This document shows positions 36,057 through 45,881 of a stretch of DNA of 64,000 nt, piece after piece. A program made the translations under genes and the position numbers. Positions within the stretch are counted from its first letter, which is position 1; every line of letters starts with the position of its first letter. The notes under the pieces are model-generated. The model was not told the origin of the DNA and ran no database searches. It was given only the letters and a program-made list of their open reading frames with translations. Source of the stretch: Anaerocolumna sedimenticola (lineage in GTDB: Bacteria > Bacillota > Clostridia > Lachnospirales > Lachnospiraceae); the NCBI RefSeq assembly GCF_009931695.1, contig NZ_CP048000.1, positions 990,501 to 1,054,500 on the forward strand. The letters run 5' to 3'.

Positions 36057-36599
36057 ATGAAAAAATTTGTATGTCAAGTTTGTGGTTATGTTTATGAAGG
36101 AGATTCTGCACCGGAGGCTTGTCCTATCTGTAAAGCACCGTCATCAAAATTTGAGGAACAATCCGGGGAATTAACCTGGGCTGCTGAACATGTTGTGGGA
36201 ATAGCACAAGGTGTAAGCGAAGATATATTAAAAGATTTAAGAGATAATTTCAACGGCGAATGCTGTGAAGTTGGTATGTATCTTGCTATGTCAAGAGTTG
36301 CTTTTAGAGAAGGTTATCCGGAAATCGGTTTATATTATGAGAAAGCCGCTTATGAAGAAGCAGAACATGCTTCTAAATTTGCAGAATTACTCGGTGAAGT
36401 TGTAACAAACAGCACAAAGAAAAACCTCGAATTAAGAGTAGCTGCTGAAAACGGTGCAACCGCAGGCAAATTTGATCTTGCAAAACGTGCGAAAGCAGCA
36501 GATCTGGATGCTATCCATGATACCGTTCATGAAATGGCAAAAGACGAAGCTAGACACGGAAAAGCTTTTAAAGGATTATTAGAAAGATATTTCGGTTAA
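36057..36599 (+). CDS. Reverse rubrerythrin (rubredoxin domain first)
   Basis: A 180-residue peroxide-scavenging protein. The rubredoxin-like FeS4 domain is at the N-terminus ([25 protein letters not shown], residues 3-28) and the diiron four-helix bundle follows, with Glu/His ligands in [25 protein letters not shown] and [12 protein letters not shown]. Classical rubrerythrin has the opposite order; the reversed form is known from clostridia as an oxygen- and peroxide-induced NADH-linked reductase. Its promoter carries a PerR-like palindrome and a PerR-like gene lies 400 bp upstream. Confidence 0.92.
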   Translation: MKKFVCQVCGYVYEGDSAPEACPICKAPSSKFEEQSGELTWAAEHVVGIAQGVSEDILKDLRDNFNGECCEVGMYLAMSRVAFREGYPEIGLYYEKAAYEEAEHASKFAELLGEVVTNSTKKNLELRVAAENGATAGKFDLAKRAKAADLDAIHDTVHEMAKDEARHGKAFKGLLERYFG

Positions 36600-36726
36600 G
36601 ATAGAATAAATCATAATGACATTCACACAGGTTATTTCTATGGTGCCTGGCTTTATTTCGCTCTAGTTGTTTTATGACACTGCATATGTAAATAAAGTAA
36701 ATTGATGGTATAAGGAGGATTTTTAT

Positions 36727-37140
36727 ATGTTAAAACGCTATACAAATTTATCATTTACTTATGCAGTGATTGGCCTAATATCAGGAGTTTTCTTTCGTGA
36801 GTTTACAAAATTAAATCACTTTACAGGAAAAACAAGTTTATCCAGCATGCATACTCATTATTTGACTCTTGGAATGTTTTTCTTTCTAATTTTGTTATTA
36901 CTTGAGAAAAACTTTGCTTTTTCTTCTCAAAAGCATGTTAATAAAGCACTTATTATATATAATATCGGACTAAATATATCCGGTATCGGCTTTTTGATGA
37001 GAGGTCTTACTGAGGTATGGGGAACAGAATTAAATAAAGCACTAGATGCATCTATCTCAGGAATTTCTGGTGTTGGTCATATTCTACTTGGTTTTAGTAT
37101 GCTTTATTTATTACTGAAAGTTAGAAAGAAAGTTGTATAA
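36727..37140 (+). CDS. DUF2871 family membrane protein
   Basis: A 137-residue protein with four hydrophobic helices and the DUF2871 sequence pattern VFFREFTKLNHFTGKTSLSSMHTHYLTLGMFFFLILLLLEK. The His residues of MHTHYL and the C-terminal GVGHILLG could bind heme or metal in the membrane, but the function is unknown. AAGGAGG precedes the ATG. It follows the rubrerythrin gene by 127 bp in the same direction and may belong to the same stress response; that is only context. Confidence 0.82.
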   Translation: MLKRYTNLSFTYAVIGLISGVFFREFTKLNHFTGKTSLSSMHTHYLTLGMFFFLILLLLEKNFAFSSQKHVNKALIIYNIGLNISGIGFLMRGLTEVWGTELNKALDASISGISGVGHILLGFSMLYLLLKVRKKVV

Positions 37141-37306
37141 AAGCTAGATTGCTGTTTTACTTCAAGCATGAAGGCTTGCATAAATAATTAATTGCAGTAC
37201 TTATTATAAATGACGGAGGAAACGATACGCTTCTTTTCCCGATTCGCGAGCTGTCTGAATTATACCAGTAAACCCTGTAAATTCTTACTAGCTTTCGAAA
37301 AAATAT

Positions 37307-37362
37307 GCAGGTGTTCCCATAAATTATGATAACTTCAATATTAGCACTTGGAACACCTGTTT
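37307..37362 (+). terminator. Hairpin downstream of DUF2871 gene
   Basis: CAGGTGTTCC (37308-37317) pairs perfectly with GGAACACCTG (37350-37359), followed by TTT. The loop is long (32 bases), so termination is probable but not certain. Confidence 0.5.
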
Positions 37363-37450
37363 ACATAGATTGTATTTCTTACTTAACGTGCCAATTTCTA
37401 TTATATATAATCCTCCCCATTATATATAACTTGATCCCTACATACTTTGT

Positions 37451-37491
37451 AAAGAACCGGCTGCGATCCCCCAAATCGCAGCCGGTTCTTT
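37451..37491. terminator. Strong bidirectional terminator
   Basis: A 17-bp perfect stem, AAAGAACCGGCTGCGAT with its inverse, and a seven-base loop. A and T runs at the ends let it stop the minus-strand mannan genes and plus-strand read-through. The rest of the 37141-37569 gap shows no gene. Confidence 0.88.
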
Positions 37492-37569
37492 GACAATACT
37501 ATGGAAAGTTATCCTATCAGGTTGTGAAAGATATTTACCATAACTATTGAGCTTGCAATGGCTCAATTT

Positions 37570-38736
37570 TTATTTCTCAAGTATCTCTAAATTCTTTTTG
37601 ATAAAATCACATCTTTGCTGTACACATTCTACGGAACGTAACGGATCTTTTGGTGTATTAAAGGTATAATCCAATAATTTATCAATGGTTGTAGCCGCTA
37701 CATGCAGTCTGGTATCAGAAGATGCATAATAAATGTAAACTTCTCCGTTATCTTTTGCAATGGCTCCATTGGTAAAGGCAACGTTCGATACATCACCGAC
37801 TCTCTCTTCCCCTAACGGTGCAATAAAGAGTCCTGACGGTTCAGCTATTACTTTGGAAGGATCTTTTAAATCCGCAGCAAATACATAAATAACATATCTT
37901 AATCCTGCTGCCGTATTTCTTACGCCATGAGCAATATGAATCCAGCCTTTTTCCGTTTTAATCGGTACCGCACCTGCTCCGTTTTTCGCTTCCGTAATGG
38001 TATGGTATTTTCTTTCGCTTGTTATGATTTCTTCATCAATCACTGCATTCGTGATATCATCACATAAACCAAAACCAATTCCGCCGCCGGAACCGGTATT
38101 GATAAAATCATCCATAGGTCTGGTGTAAAAAGCATATTTGCCGTTAACAAATTCCGGATGGAGAACCACATTTCTTTGTTGCGGAGAATTTAATGTCTTC
38201 AGGTTATTTAATCTTTCCCAGTTTTTAAGGTCTTTTGTTCTTACAATACCGGCTTCCGCTTTCGCTGCGGATAAATCATTCACGGAATGATCCTTACTTT
38301 CGGAACAGAATACACCATATATAAATCCATCTTCATGTTTGGTAAGACGCATATCATATACATTCGTCTCTTCCGGGCACGTATCCGGTAAAAGAATCGG
38401 ATAATCCCAGAATTCAAAACCGTCTACCGGACATTCACTTTCTGCTACTGCGAAAAATGACTTTCTGTCATTTCCTTCTACACGTGCCACTAAATAATAT
38501 TTACCGTTTAATTCAATGGCACCGGAGTTAAATACCGCATTTACTCCCAGTCGTTCCATAAAATACGGATTGGTTTTTTCGTTTAAATCATATTTCCAGA
38601 ATAACGGAATATGTTCATTGGTTAATACCGGATTTACATATCGGTCGTAAATACCGTTATAAATTGGGCTTATTTCATTTTTCTTATGAATTAATTTGTT
38701 ATATTTTTCTAATTGAACATAATAATTCGGATGCAT
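37570..38736 (-). CDS. GH130 4-O-beta-D-mannosyl-D-glucose phosphorylase
   Basis: A 388-residue cytoplasmic phosphorylase with a five-bladed beta-propeller fold. [45 protein letters not shown] and [23 protein letters not shown] are typical of GH130 subfamily 1; Asp128 in VYDMRLT is the general acid by comparison with the Bacteroides enzyme. TRPMDDFI and [13 protein letters not shown] help bind phosphate and sugar. The enzyme splits mannosyl-glucose with phosphate to mannose-1-phosphate and glucose. The gene upstream encodes cellobiose 2-epimerase, which makes this substrate from cellobiose, as in Ruminococcus albus, confirming the assignment. Confidence 0.92.
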   Translation of the reverse strand: MHPNYYVQLEKYNKLIHKKNEISPIYNGIYDRYVNPVLTNEHIPLFWKYDLNEKTNPYFMERLGVNAVFNSGAIELNGKYYLVARVEGNDRKSFFAVAESECPVDGFEFWDYPILLPDTCPEETNVYDMRLTKHEDGFIYGVFCSESKDHSVNDLSAAKAEAGIVRTKDLKNWERLNNLKTLNSPQQRNVVLHPEFVNGKYAFYTRPMDDFINTGSGGGIGFGLCDDITNAVIDEEIITSERKYHTITEAKNGAGAVPIKTEKGWIHIAHGVRNTAAGLRYVIYVFAADLKDPSKVIAEPSGLFIAPLGEERVGDVSNVAFTNGAIAKDNGEVYIYYASSDTRLHVAATTIDKLLDYTFNTPKDPLRSVECVQQRCDFIKKNLEILEK

Positions 38737-38774
38737 CTTTTACCTTACCTTTCAGGGCAATCAGCCAAATATTT

Positions 38775-39947
38775 TTACCAGTCAACGTTTCTTTTAATTA
38801 CTTCAAAACACATTCTTCCATTGTGGTAAGGGCATTTCCAAGGTCCCACAATTTCTTTTCTGCTCTCCGGTTCACCATTTTTATTAAGATCATAAAACCA
38901 CTCTGAACCGCTTCTTTTATCTATCATATAATTCTTTATAAAATCCCAGATCTTAGCGGCTGCATCAATATACTCATTTTTACTGTTATCAATTTGATAA
39001 CCGTTAATAAAACCAAGAACCGCTTCTGCTTCCACCCACCAGATTTTCGTTGTATCCACTTCTCCTTTAAAGCATTCATTATTAAGGGAAGTTCCGTCAA
39101 ACCCTTCTTCTAAGATATGTTCTCTTAATGCATTGGTCACTTTTCGCATTTTAGCAGTATATGCTTCGTCCCCCAGGACTTCGCATCCGCGGTCAATCAG
39201 CCAGGAAGCTTCAATATCATGTCCGTAGGAATTCAGGTCTGATAAGGTCTTCATATTCTCATCAAAGAAAACTTCTAAAATCTTTCGTTCCGGATTATAT
39301 AAAACATCTGCAAACTGATCCATCATCCATCTTAAACAGTTGCCCACTTTATCCTGTTTGTCCACACGGTACAGCTCCGTATAAGCTTCAAATACATGGA
39401 GCAGGGTATTCATGGTTTTACTTGCCATAAGGCCGTTCTCCGAAAGCTTTTCATTATCAACCGGTTCAAAGGTACGGTCAAAAGCTTCCAGATATCCAAT
39501 GGAATCCTTACATTTTGTTTCTATCAGCTCAAATAAATCATATGCAAGCTTTAAACTTTCCGGATCTTTTGCTGCACCATAATAGGAAGATAATGCATAT
39601 ATTGCAAATGCCTGATTATACGTGTGTTTCGTAGTATCCTCCGGTTTTCCGTCATAGGTCATTGACCAGTATACACCGCCATATTCCCTATCCAAACAAG
39701 AATTCTTTAAAAATTCATATGCATGTTTTGCATGGTTTAAGCATTCTTCACTACCCAATGTTGTGTAAGCATTGGTAAAAAACCAGAGAATTCTGCTGTT
39801 TAAAATAACACCTTTTGTTGCTTCTTTGTGCAATTTTAAATCAAAATCGTAAAATCCATAATAACCGCCATATTGATTATCTCTTAAGTTTTCCCAGAAC
39901 GGAATAATATTACTTACCAAATTATCCTTTACTTCCTTGATAAACAC
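38775..39947 (-). CDS. ce: Cellobiose 2-epimerase
   Basis: A 390-residue (alpha/alpha)6-barrel epimerase of the AGE family. Catalytic histidines lie in TKHTYNQAFAIYALS (near residue 107), NSYGHDIEASWLIDRG (near 246) and the C-terminal KCPYHNGRMCFEVIKR; the Trp/Glu pair of IWWVEAEAVLGFINGYQ is also conserved. It interconverts the glucose and mannose configuration at the reducing end of beta-1,4 disaccharides, feeding mannosyl-glucose or mannobiose-derived units to the GH130 enzyme 38 bp downstream. The start is a GTG at 39947 behind GGAAGGTGGG; no ATG nearby fits better. Confidence 0.9.
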   Translation of the reverse strand: MFIKEVKDNLVSNIIPFWENLRDNQYGGYYGFYDFDLKLHKEATKGVILNSRILWFFTNAYTTLGSEECLNHAKHAYEFLKNSCLDREYGGVYWSMTYDGKPEDTTKHTYNQAFAIYALSSYYGAAKDPESLKLAYDLFELIETKCKDSIGYLEAFDRTFEPVDNEKLSENGLMASKTMNTLLHVFEAYTELYRVDKQDKVGNCLRWMMDQFADVLYNPERKILEVFFDENMKTLSDLNSYGHDIEASWLIDRGCEVLGDEAYTAKMRKVTNALREHILEEGFDGTSLNNECFKGEVDTTKIWWVEAEAVLGFINGYQIDNSKNEYIDAAAKIWDFIKNYMIDKRSGSEWFYDLNKNGEPESRKEIVGPWKCPYHNGRMCFEVIKRNVDW

Positions 39948-39985
39948 GATAATTTCCCACCTTCCATAAGATTTTTTGCTACTTT

Positions 39986-40061
39986 ATTATAACATATTTG
40001 AAAGTGAATACAAGAGACCAATTCACTTTTTATGCACATTTTATATGTATAAAATTGTGCA
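39986..40061 (-). promoter_or_regulatory. Promoter of the epimerase/phosphorylase operon with upstream dyad
   Basis: On the minus strand TTGTAT (40013-40008), 16-base spacer, TATAAT (39991-39986). Upstream, TGCACA...TGTGCA (40033-40061) flanks TTTATA-TG-TATAAA, a likely regulator site. From 40062 to 40457 I see only a weak 17-codon reading frame with GGGAGG (40304-40357) and a hairpin at 40403. Confidence 0.5.
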
Positions 40062-40402
40062 TTTATAGTGCATTATATCAAAACAAAAATTTCTAATTTA
40101 CCTGACTAATTGTTCCTATCATTCTTTTCATAGTATATCTCTTGTGGTACCGTATCATTCGCCGAAGGTTAGAGTTCGGCCATTCAGGATAAAATCAACA
40201 GCTAATAACTTCGGTTCCAAACGTTTAGTTAATTTACTTCAGCTAATAACATGTTCCAAACGTAATATTTCTATGTTTTAAAAAAATATGGGAGGGCGGT
40301 TACATGAATACTTGGTATGGGATACTCCAGCTTGGGAGAAGATGTTTATATAGATAAAGAAGATTATAAGTGAGTGACGGCCTTATGCCCGTTATGCAGG
40401 TA

Positions 40403-40432
40403 AATCAGCCGGAGTATGAACTCCGACTGATT
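40403..40432 (-). terminator. Hairpin just beyond the coiled-coil gene
   Basis: AATCAG.CGGAG pairs with CTCCG.CTGATT around a six-base loop, 26 bp from the stop at 40458. No T run follows, so it is a weak terminator candidate. Confidence 0.35.
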
Positions 40433-40457
40433 CGAGTAAGTCCTATTACAATAAAGT

Positions 40458-41441
40458 TTAAACCTGTTCGTCCACAGTTAAACCTTTGATATCCTCCGTA
40501 AGTAACTTTTCTTTGTCTGCCATGGCCTGAATTTCCCTGTGAATTTTGTCCCAGTCGGCATCATTCTTTTGAGCTTGTTCTATTGAGGTATCATCCCTAT
40601 TATCTTTCGCTTTCTGTGCGGCTTTTTTATCATCGGCAGCTTTTTCCAGTTTTTCTTTTTCTTCTTTTTCTTTCTCTTTTATTTCTTCTGCTTTATCCTT
40701 ATCCTCTTCTATCTTATCATCGATATTCTCTTTTGCTTCATCATACAGGCCGCTAATAGCTTCTTTACCGGCAGCTTCTAACATTTTATCCGATTCTTTA
40801 CCTGCATCAACCATAGGGTGGGTCTTTAATTTGGCCAATTGAATTCCCTCGATAGTCATATGCTCACCGGTAATTGAATTTTTGGCATCATTAAGTCTTT
40901 CTCTCCAGGTCAATTCCATATCATGATATTTCAGAGCTGCTTTTTGATACTCTGTTAAAGGTCCCATATTTTCTATTCGCTGTTTTTCCTCTTCAGTAAG
41001 AGGAGTATCACCAAGGCCTTTGGCACAATCTTTCTGTTTTTCCAACAACTCCAGATCTTTTTGTTCGTCACTTTCCGGATCAATATTACATGTCTTCTGC
41101 AAATCCTGTTTCAGATTATCAATTCGATTTAATTCGTCCTGTGCCTCTTTTGCTTCTTTTTCTAATGCTTTAACATTATCCTGGTGTGACTCAATATTTT
41201 CATCTATTTTCTGTTCACCGGTAAAGGCACTTAACAACACTTTTATTGCATTCTTTTTCATATGATCTTTTTTGGAAAGTATATCCGTTTCGCCAAGTTG
41301 TAAGTTTCCGGCAAAAATGGTATCCCCGCTTTTCCCCTGCTTATTATTAACTTCCTCCTGTTTGTTTTGTTCCTTTTCTTTTGCCCCGGTATTTTGAATA
41401 TAGATACTCTTGTTATAATTTTGTCCATTGATTTTATCCAT
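40458..41441 (-). CDS. Hydrophilic coiled-coil protein of unknown function
   Basis: A 327-residue, strongly charged protein with no signal peptide or membrane helix. A first helical segment (about residues 85-115) and a long Glu/Lys-rich coiled coil (about 235-290, KEKEKEEKEKLEKAADDKKAAQKAK pattern) surround a middle part with TPLTEEEKQRIENMGPLTEYQKAALKYHDMELTWRERL. The length and style recall clostridial cytoplasmic proteins of unknown role; I do not recognise a domain. AAGGGGAG precedes the ATG. Monocistronic. Confidence 0.7.
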   Translation of the reverse strand: MDKINGQNYNKSIYIQNTGAKEKEQNKQEEVNNKQGKSGDTIFAGNLQLGETDILSKKDHMKKNAIKVLLSAFTGEQKIDENIESHQDNVKALEKEAKEAQDELNRIDNLKQDLQKTCNIDPESDEQKDLELLEKQKDCAKGLGDTPLTEEEKQRIENMGPLTEYQKAALKYHDMELTWRERLNDAKNSITGEHMTIEGIQLAKLKTHPMVDAGKESDKMLEAAGKEAISGLYDEAKENIDDKIEEDKDKAEEIKEKEKEEKEKLEKAADDKKAAQKAKDNRDDTSIEQAQKNDADWDKIHREIQAMADKEKLLTEDIKGLTVDEQV

Positions 41442-41713
41442 GATTAATTCTCCCCTTTTTATTTTGAATTATAGTACTGATATTTAGTATAATAAATTTT
41501 ATAAATTGCCATTTACTACCATATGTATCGGAGATTTAATCCTATAATTTAACCGGTCAGCTTATATTTAATTTAAAGAAATATAAATGCTTATAGAAGA
41601 ACTGCTGTGCTCACATTACTATAAGTTCTTTGAATCATATGGAAATTTATACTAACATGATCTGAATAAACTTTTGGCACCTCTAATCCTAATATAATAA
41701 TAAGAAAAAGAAA

Positions 41714-41774
41714 CTGCCCATAGTTTTCCATGCGCCCGCAATCCTTTTAATGTAAAATGGGCACTGTTGGGCAG
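41714..41774. other. Foldable element in the 41442-41869 gap
   Basis: CTGCCCA (41714-41720) pairs with TGGGCAG (41768-41774), and alternatively GCCCAT with ATGGGC inside. Apart from this and the terminator at 41797 the gap shows no gene. Confidence 0.3.
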
Positions 41775-41796
41775 CGATAAAGCGTTATTTTATTGC

Positions 41797-41834
41797 ATGA
41801 AAAAGGCTGAACCAATTGGTTCAGCCTTTTTCAT
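41797..41834. terminator. Perfect bidirectional terminator after the DEAD-box gene
   Basis: A 38-bp perfect palindrome made of AAAAAGGCTGAACC, AATT and its inverse with T/A tails, 35 bp beyond the stop at 41870. Confidence 0.88.
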
Positions 41835-41869
41835 GTATAATTAACGATCTTTATGCAATGATCTTATAG

Positions 41870-43462
41870 TCATTTTTTATTAGCCGGTTCGATATTAATA
41901 CTCTTACCTTTTATTTTCGCATCTTTCATAACCTGAATGACATCCGAAGCATATTCCCTCGGAACTTCAACAAATGTATATTTGTCATACATGTCAATAG
42001 AGCCGATTAATTTACCGGGCATACCGGTTTCTCCGGCTATGGCACCCAAGATATCTCCCGGTCTTGTATTCTGCTTTTTACCGATATTAATGAAAAGCCT
42101 TACCATACCTGCTTCCGCACCGGTGTCGCCATAATCCATATAGCTTTCTTTCTCTTCAATCTGTTCATTTTCTTCACCCATGGTCATTTTAAGGAAAGCC
42201 GCCGCAATATCTAAAGTAGTATAGTCTTCTGCATTAACACGGGCCTCAATAATTTCAACCATTTTTGTTAAATCTTCCGAATTGATAATATTATTGACAC
42301 GATCCAATATCTTTTCTGCTTTTACAGCTGTTACATCATTCATGGAAGGAATAGGCTGAGCAATAATTTTAGTCTTGCAGTATCTTTGGATATCCTTTAA
42401 TTTATATACTTCTTTTCCAACTACAAGGGTAAAGGCACGTCCAGTACGTCCTGCACGACCGGTTCGGCCGATACGGTGAACATAATATTCATCATCCTGG
42501 GGTACATCATAATTAAATACCGCTTCCACATCATCTACATCAATTCCTCTTGCCGCTACGTCGGTAGCTACTAAGATATCTGTTTTTCCGTTACGGAAAC
42601 TGTTCATAACACGGTCACGCTGCTGCTGTTTTAAATCACCATGAAGTCCTTCTGCAAAATATCCTCTGCCCTGAAGTACGGATACCAGTTCATCCACCTG
42701 TTTTTTGGTATTACAGAAAACTAAGGATAATTTCGGATCGTACATATCAATTAAACGGCATAAAACTTCTTCTTTATTTTTCGGTTTTACTTCATAATAA
42801 TACTGTTCAATCTTAGGTACGGTTAATTCTTTTTTCACAACACGAATGATTTCTGCTTCTTTTTGATAAGTTTTTGCTATATCCATGATGGGTTTTGGCA
42901 TGGTAGCAGAAAATAGTACCGTCTGCCTTTCTTCCGGAACATCCTTTAATATGGTTTCAATGTCCTCACGAAATCCCATATTTAACATTTCATCCGCTTC
43001 GTCCAATACCACAAGTTTTACATCATCAAATTTTACCGTTTTTCTTCTCATATGGTCCATAACACGGCCCGGAGTACCAATTACAATCTGGGTACCGGCT
43101 TTTAAAGAACGTATTTGTTTTGAAATTTCCTGTCCTCCGTAAATAGGCAGTACTTTAATTCCATGAAGAAACGTTGCAAGTTTTCTGATTTCATCTGCGA
43201 TCTGAATAGCCAATTCTCTCGTCGGACTTAATACAACCGCCTGTAAATGTTTATTTTTAGGATCAATTGCCTGTAATAGCGGAATACCAAAAGCTGCTGT
43301 TTTACCTGTTCCTGTTTGTGCCTGCCCCACAATATCCTTACCGGATAACATAATGGGGATCGCATTGGCTTGTATCGGTGATGCTTCTTCAAAGCCCATA
43401 TCAACAATTGCCCTTAATATGGGTTCAATAATTCCTAATTCTTCAAATTTCGTTGTTTGCAT
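41870..43462 (-). CDS. DEAD-box ATP-dependent RNA helicase with DbpA-type RNA-binding domain
   Basis: A 530-residue helicase. Q motif at FEELGIIEPILRAIVDMGFEEASPIQ, motif I AQTGTGKT, Ia PTRELAIQ, II VLDEADEMLNMGF, III SATMP, V VATDVAARGIDV and VI HRIGRTGRAGRTG are all intact. The last 75 residues (MVRLFINIGKKQNTRPGDILGAIAGETG ... VEVPREYASDVIQ) form the DbpA-type RRM. Such proteins (DeaD/CshA/DbpA group) unwind rRNA and mRNA structures, often in the cold. The gene has a long structured leader (43463-43868), as cold-shock helicase genes often have. Confidence 0.93.
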   Translation of the reverse strand: MQTTKFEELGIIEPILRAIVDMGFEEASPIQANAIPIMLSGKDIVGQAQTGTGKTAAFGIPLLQAIDPKNKHLQAVVLSPTRELAIQIADEIRKLATFLHGIKVLPIYGGQEISKQIRSLKAGTQIVIGTPGRVMDHMRRKTVKFDDVKLVVLDEADEMLNMGFREDIETILKDVPEERQTVLFSATMPKPIMDIAKTYQKEAEIIRVVKKELTVPKIEQYYYEVKPKNKEEVLCRLIDMYDPKLSLVFCNTKKQVDELVSVLQGRGYFAEGLHGDLKQQQRDRVMNSFRNGKTDILVATDVAARGIDVDDVEAVFNYDVPQDDEYYVHRIGRTGRAGRTGRAFTLVVGKEVYKLKDIQRYCKTKIIAQPIPSMNDVTAVKAEKILDRVNNIINSEDLTKMVEIIEARVNAEDYTTLDIAAAFLKMTMGEENEQIEEKESYMDYGDTGAEAGMVRLFINIGKKQNTRPGDILGAIAGETGMPGKLIGSIDMYDKYTFVEVPREYASDVIQVMKDAKIKGKSINIEPANKK

Positions 43463-43700
43463 GTTTATTTCGGTTCCTTTCTTTTTCCTTAAATCTCTTA
43501 TTATTTTGTCCTAGTTACCAGACATTCAATCCTTGATTAAATATCCGTGTTAACATAACTTAAGCATCTGCAAAATTATTATAAGAACGAACTTTCAGCT
43601 CCTATAACCAGATTTACGTCAAAAACGATCGCCGTGGGAATCGTAGTTCCCAAAAGTTTAATATAATCAACTCTTATTGAGTGAAATCCCATAATTTTTA

Positions 43701-43868
43701 TGTAATAGGAAATCTTCTGAATTTCTTATTACACAAAATGTATTCTGCTTGCGGAATACTCTGCCTGGGGTGGGTTTCGCCAGCAACATCTTTCCATCTA
43801 CCCCAGTGCGATCCTCGCGGAGCATTTTTTATCGTATAGGACGAAATTTCCTAGACGATAAAAAAAAG
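43701..43868 (-). ncRNA. Candidate structured RNA or leader upstream of the DEAD-box gene
   Basis: Four hairpins stand in a row: TGTAATAGGAAAT with its near-inverse (43701-43733), TATTCTGC/GCGGAATA (43741-43758), CTGGGGT/ACCCCAG with a 28-base loop (43765-43806), and TTTTTTATCGT.TAGG with its inverse (43825-43866). The middle is markedly GC-richer than its surroundings. No T run follows any stem. It may be a regulatory leader of the helicase gene or a separate RNA; no known class is recognised. The rest of 43463-44089 has no gene. Confidence 0.4.
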
Positions 43869-44089
43869 CTCTTGGCCAATTTGGACAGAGAGCTTAAATA
43901 TATAATGTATTAACTATACTATTCTTAAACTATTCCTTTGCTCCAGATGCTTAATCCAGATAAATGTACCGTACGTATTATAACACGGAAACTTAATTTG
44001 GTCAAATAATTTCTGAAATTAATACATCTTTTAATAATTTACTGAATTTTCGGCAATTTTGCAACATTTGAAACAATTCAAATTACCCT

Positions 44090-45058
44090 TTAACTCTTTA
44101 TTACCATCTCAATGACTCTTTGTTCTATCAAATGTGCCATTTCATCAATTTCCTGTTTTGTATTCAGGTTGGGCAGGAAACCTGCTGCCATAGTGGCATG
44201 CCCTCCGCCATCGCCAAAACCTGACAGCGCCTCTTTAATCACTTTTCCCGCATCCACTGTTTTTGATTCACTGCGAACGGAAAACTTAAGCCCGCCCACC
44301 CTATAAGAATAAACCAATGTAAAATCAACTTCCGATACCGTTAACAAAAAGTCAGAAATACTGCCGATAATCGCTTCCGAACAGTCATCACCGATTCTGG
44401 CTATTCCGACCCTGCCATATAGTTTCAGATTCGAGATTGCTTCCTGATAGGCAATCAGGTCATTTTTCCTTAAACTGCAATTATCAAAACCGAATAAAAT
44501 ATCTTTATCCGCTTTTTTATAAAGAAAGCAGAACATATCAATATCCAAATCCGATGCCCTTCTGGATAAATTAGCCGTATCCATCTTAATACCGTAACTT
44601 AGAGCTGTTGCTATTTCCATTGATATTTCAATTTTGTTTTCCACAAAATATTCTGCTATTAACGAAGCACAGGCTCCAATCTGACTGCGTATATCATAAA
44701 AACGGTACTCCAAAACCTCCTGTTTGGGATGATGGTCAATACAGGCAACTTTTCTGCCAATAAAATTAACCATATTGACATTACCCATCTGACCATCCAC
44801 CAGGATTATTTCATCTTCCGCTTCCATTGAAAATTCTTTGTTATTATATATATCAATATGAAGAAGCTCAATCATTTTTAATGTGTTAAACTTATCAATC
44901 TGCCCATTATAACAAATAGTAGATTTTATACCCTTAATTTCAAGCAAAGCCTGTAATCCGTAAGCAGAAGCCAGTGCATCCTGATCCGGATAATTGTGCA
45001 TTTGAATGTATACATGCTCTTTTGTAAGGATGGATATCAGTTCATCTAATTTAGTCAT
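44090..45058 (-). CDS. DHH/DHHA1 phosphoesterase (NrnA-like)
   Basis: A 322-residue phosphoesterase. The Asp ligands lie in MHNYPDQDALASAYGLQ near residue 20 and in VACIDHHPKQE near 100 (the DHH motif). The C-terminal DHHA1 substrate domain has GLKFSVRSES and GFGDGGGHATMAAGF. The family hydrolyses nano-RNA, pAp or cyclic dinucleotide products; the exact substrate is not decidable. The ATG at 45058 is taken; a second in-frame ATG at 45076 would add six residues. Confidence 0.85.
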   Translation of the reverse strand: MTKLDELISILTKEHVYIQMHNYPDQDALASAYGLQALLEIKGIKSTICYNGQIDKFNTLKMIELLHIDIYNNKEFSMEAEDEIILVDGQMGNVNMVNFIGRKVACIDHHPKQEVLEYRFYDIRSQIGACASLIAEYFVENKIEISMEIATALSYGIKMDTANLSRRASDLDIDMFCFLYKKADKDILFGFDNCSLRKNDLIAYQEAISNLKLYGRVGIARIGDDCSEAIIGSISDFLLTVSEVDFTLVYSYRVGGLKFSVRSESKTVDAGKVIKEALSGFGDGGGHATMAAGFLPNLNTKQEIDEMAHLIEQRVIEMVIKS

Positions 45059-45217
45059 ACACCTATGGTACCTCATTCTAACACTCGAAAAGTTGTCCGT
45101 TACAACTACAGTATGGCCAAAACCGTGTCAATGCTATTGTTGCTAAACGGATCAGTGTAAGCTGCAATTCTTTAATCACTTCCATTATATCTTATTTCAA
45201 GCAGAAATACTATATGA

Positions 45218-45412
45218 AGATCATTTACCCTGGAGGTTCATTTTTTCCATATACAGAAGAATCTTCCTTATGATCCGGAACATGTGAACATTCAAAACTG
45301 GAATGTACTGAAGAATCCTTATGATTACAATTCAATTGACACCTTTAATAAAATCGCTTTTCGGCACTTCTGGACGTATGCGCCTATTGACATAAACTGC
45401 ATTAATAAGTAA
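45218..45412 (+). pseudogene. Open-frame remnant without start codon
   Basis: A 64-codon open stretch reads protein-like sequence (LPYDPEHVNIQNWNVLKNPY, then DYNSIDTFNKIAFRHFW) but has no start codon or ribosome site. A different frame begins ATG at 45214 (MKIIYPGGSFFPYTEE) and stops at once. It may be the broken end of an old gene. I do not recognise the family. Confidence 0.25.
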
Positions 45413-45881
45413 AATATTGTTATATTAAAGTAATCATTGTATTATTATTCCATATTATATATGCTTAATACTATGTATATTAATTTAAAACAATATTATA
45501 TCGTCTTATGTTATAACGTAGCATTCAAAAGTATATAGGTATTCTCTATGTTTGATTTATTATTTGTATTATTGTAATCTGACATGTAATATGACATGGC
45601 TTTATGTAGATGTTTAAATAATTTTCCCAATTATTTCGGGAATATTAAATTAAAATATCTTATATAAATGTAAGAACGGTTACACTCCAATTTTCTTTAG
45701 AAGAGTATGAGTTTATAAAATTTAATGTAATTGCTATGGATGTTACTTTAAATTGATTTACAGGCGATAATAGATATTATAGAGTAGGCTAGGCATCAAT
45801 TCTGATTATGGTACAATGTGCCTTTATTCATAGTATAAAAGGTGTATTATTACATAGATATAACAATTAGAGGTATAATAT
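45413..45881. other. AT-rich non-coding stretch before the ABC exporter
   Basis: No open frame, repeat of the families seen elsewhere, or clear promoter can be supported here. The exporter's start has AGAGG eleven bases upstream. Confidence 0.5.

Noticed and set aside
40304-40357. A 17-codon gene with GGGAGG ribosome site
   Set aside because: Too short to judge. A neighbouring frame (GEDVYIDKEDYK) looks more protein-like but has no start; kept only as a remark.
43825-43866. Terminator upstream of the DEAD-box gene
   Set aside because: The stem has T before and A after it on either strand, the reverse of a terminator; it is counted as part of the structured leader instead.
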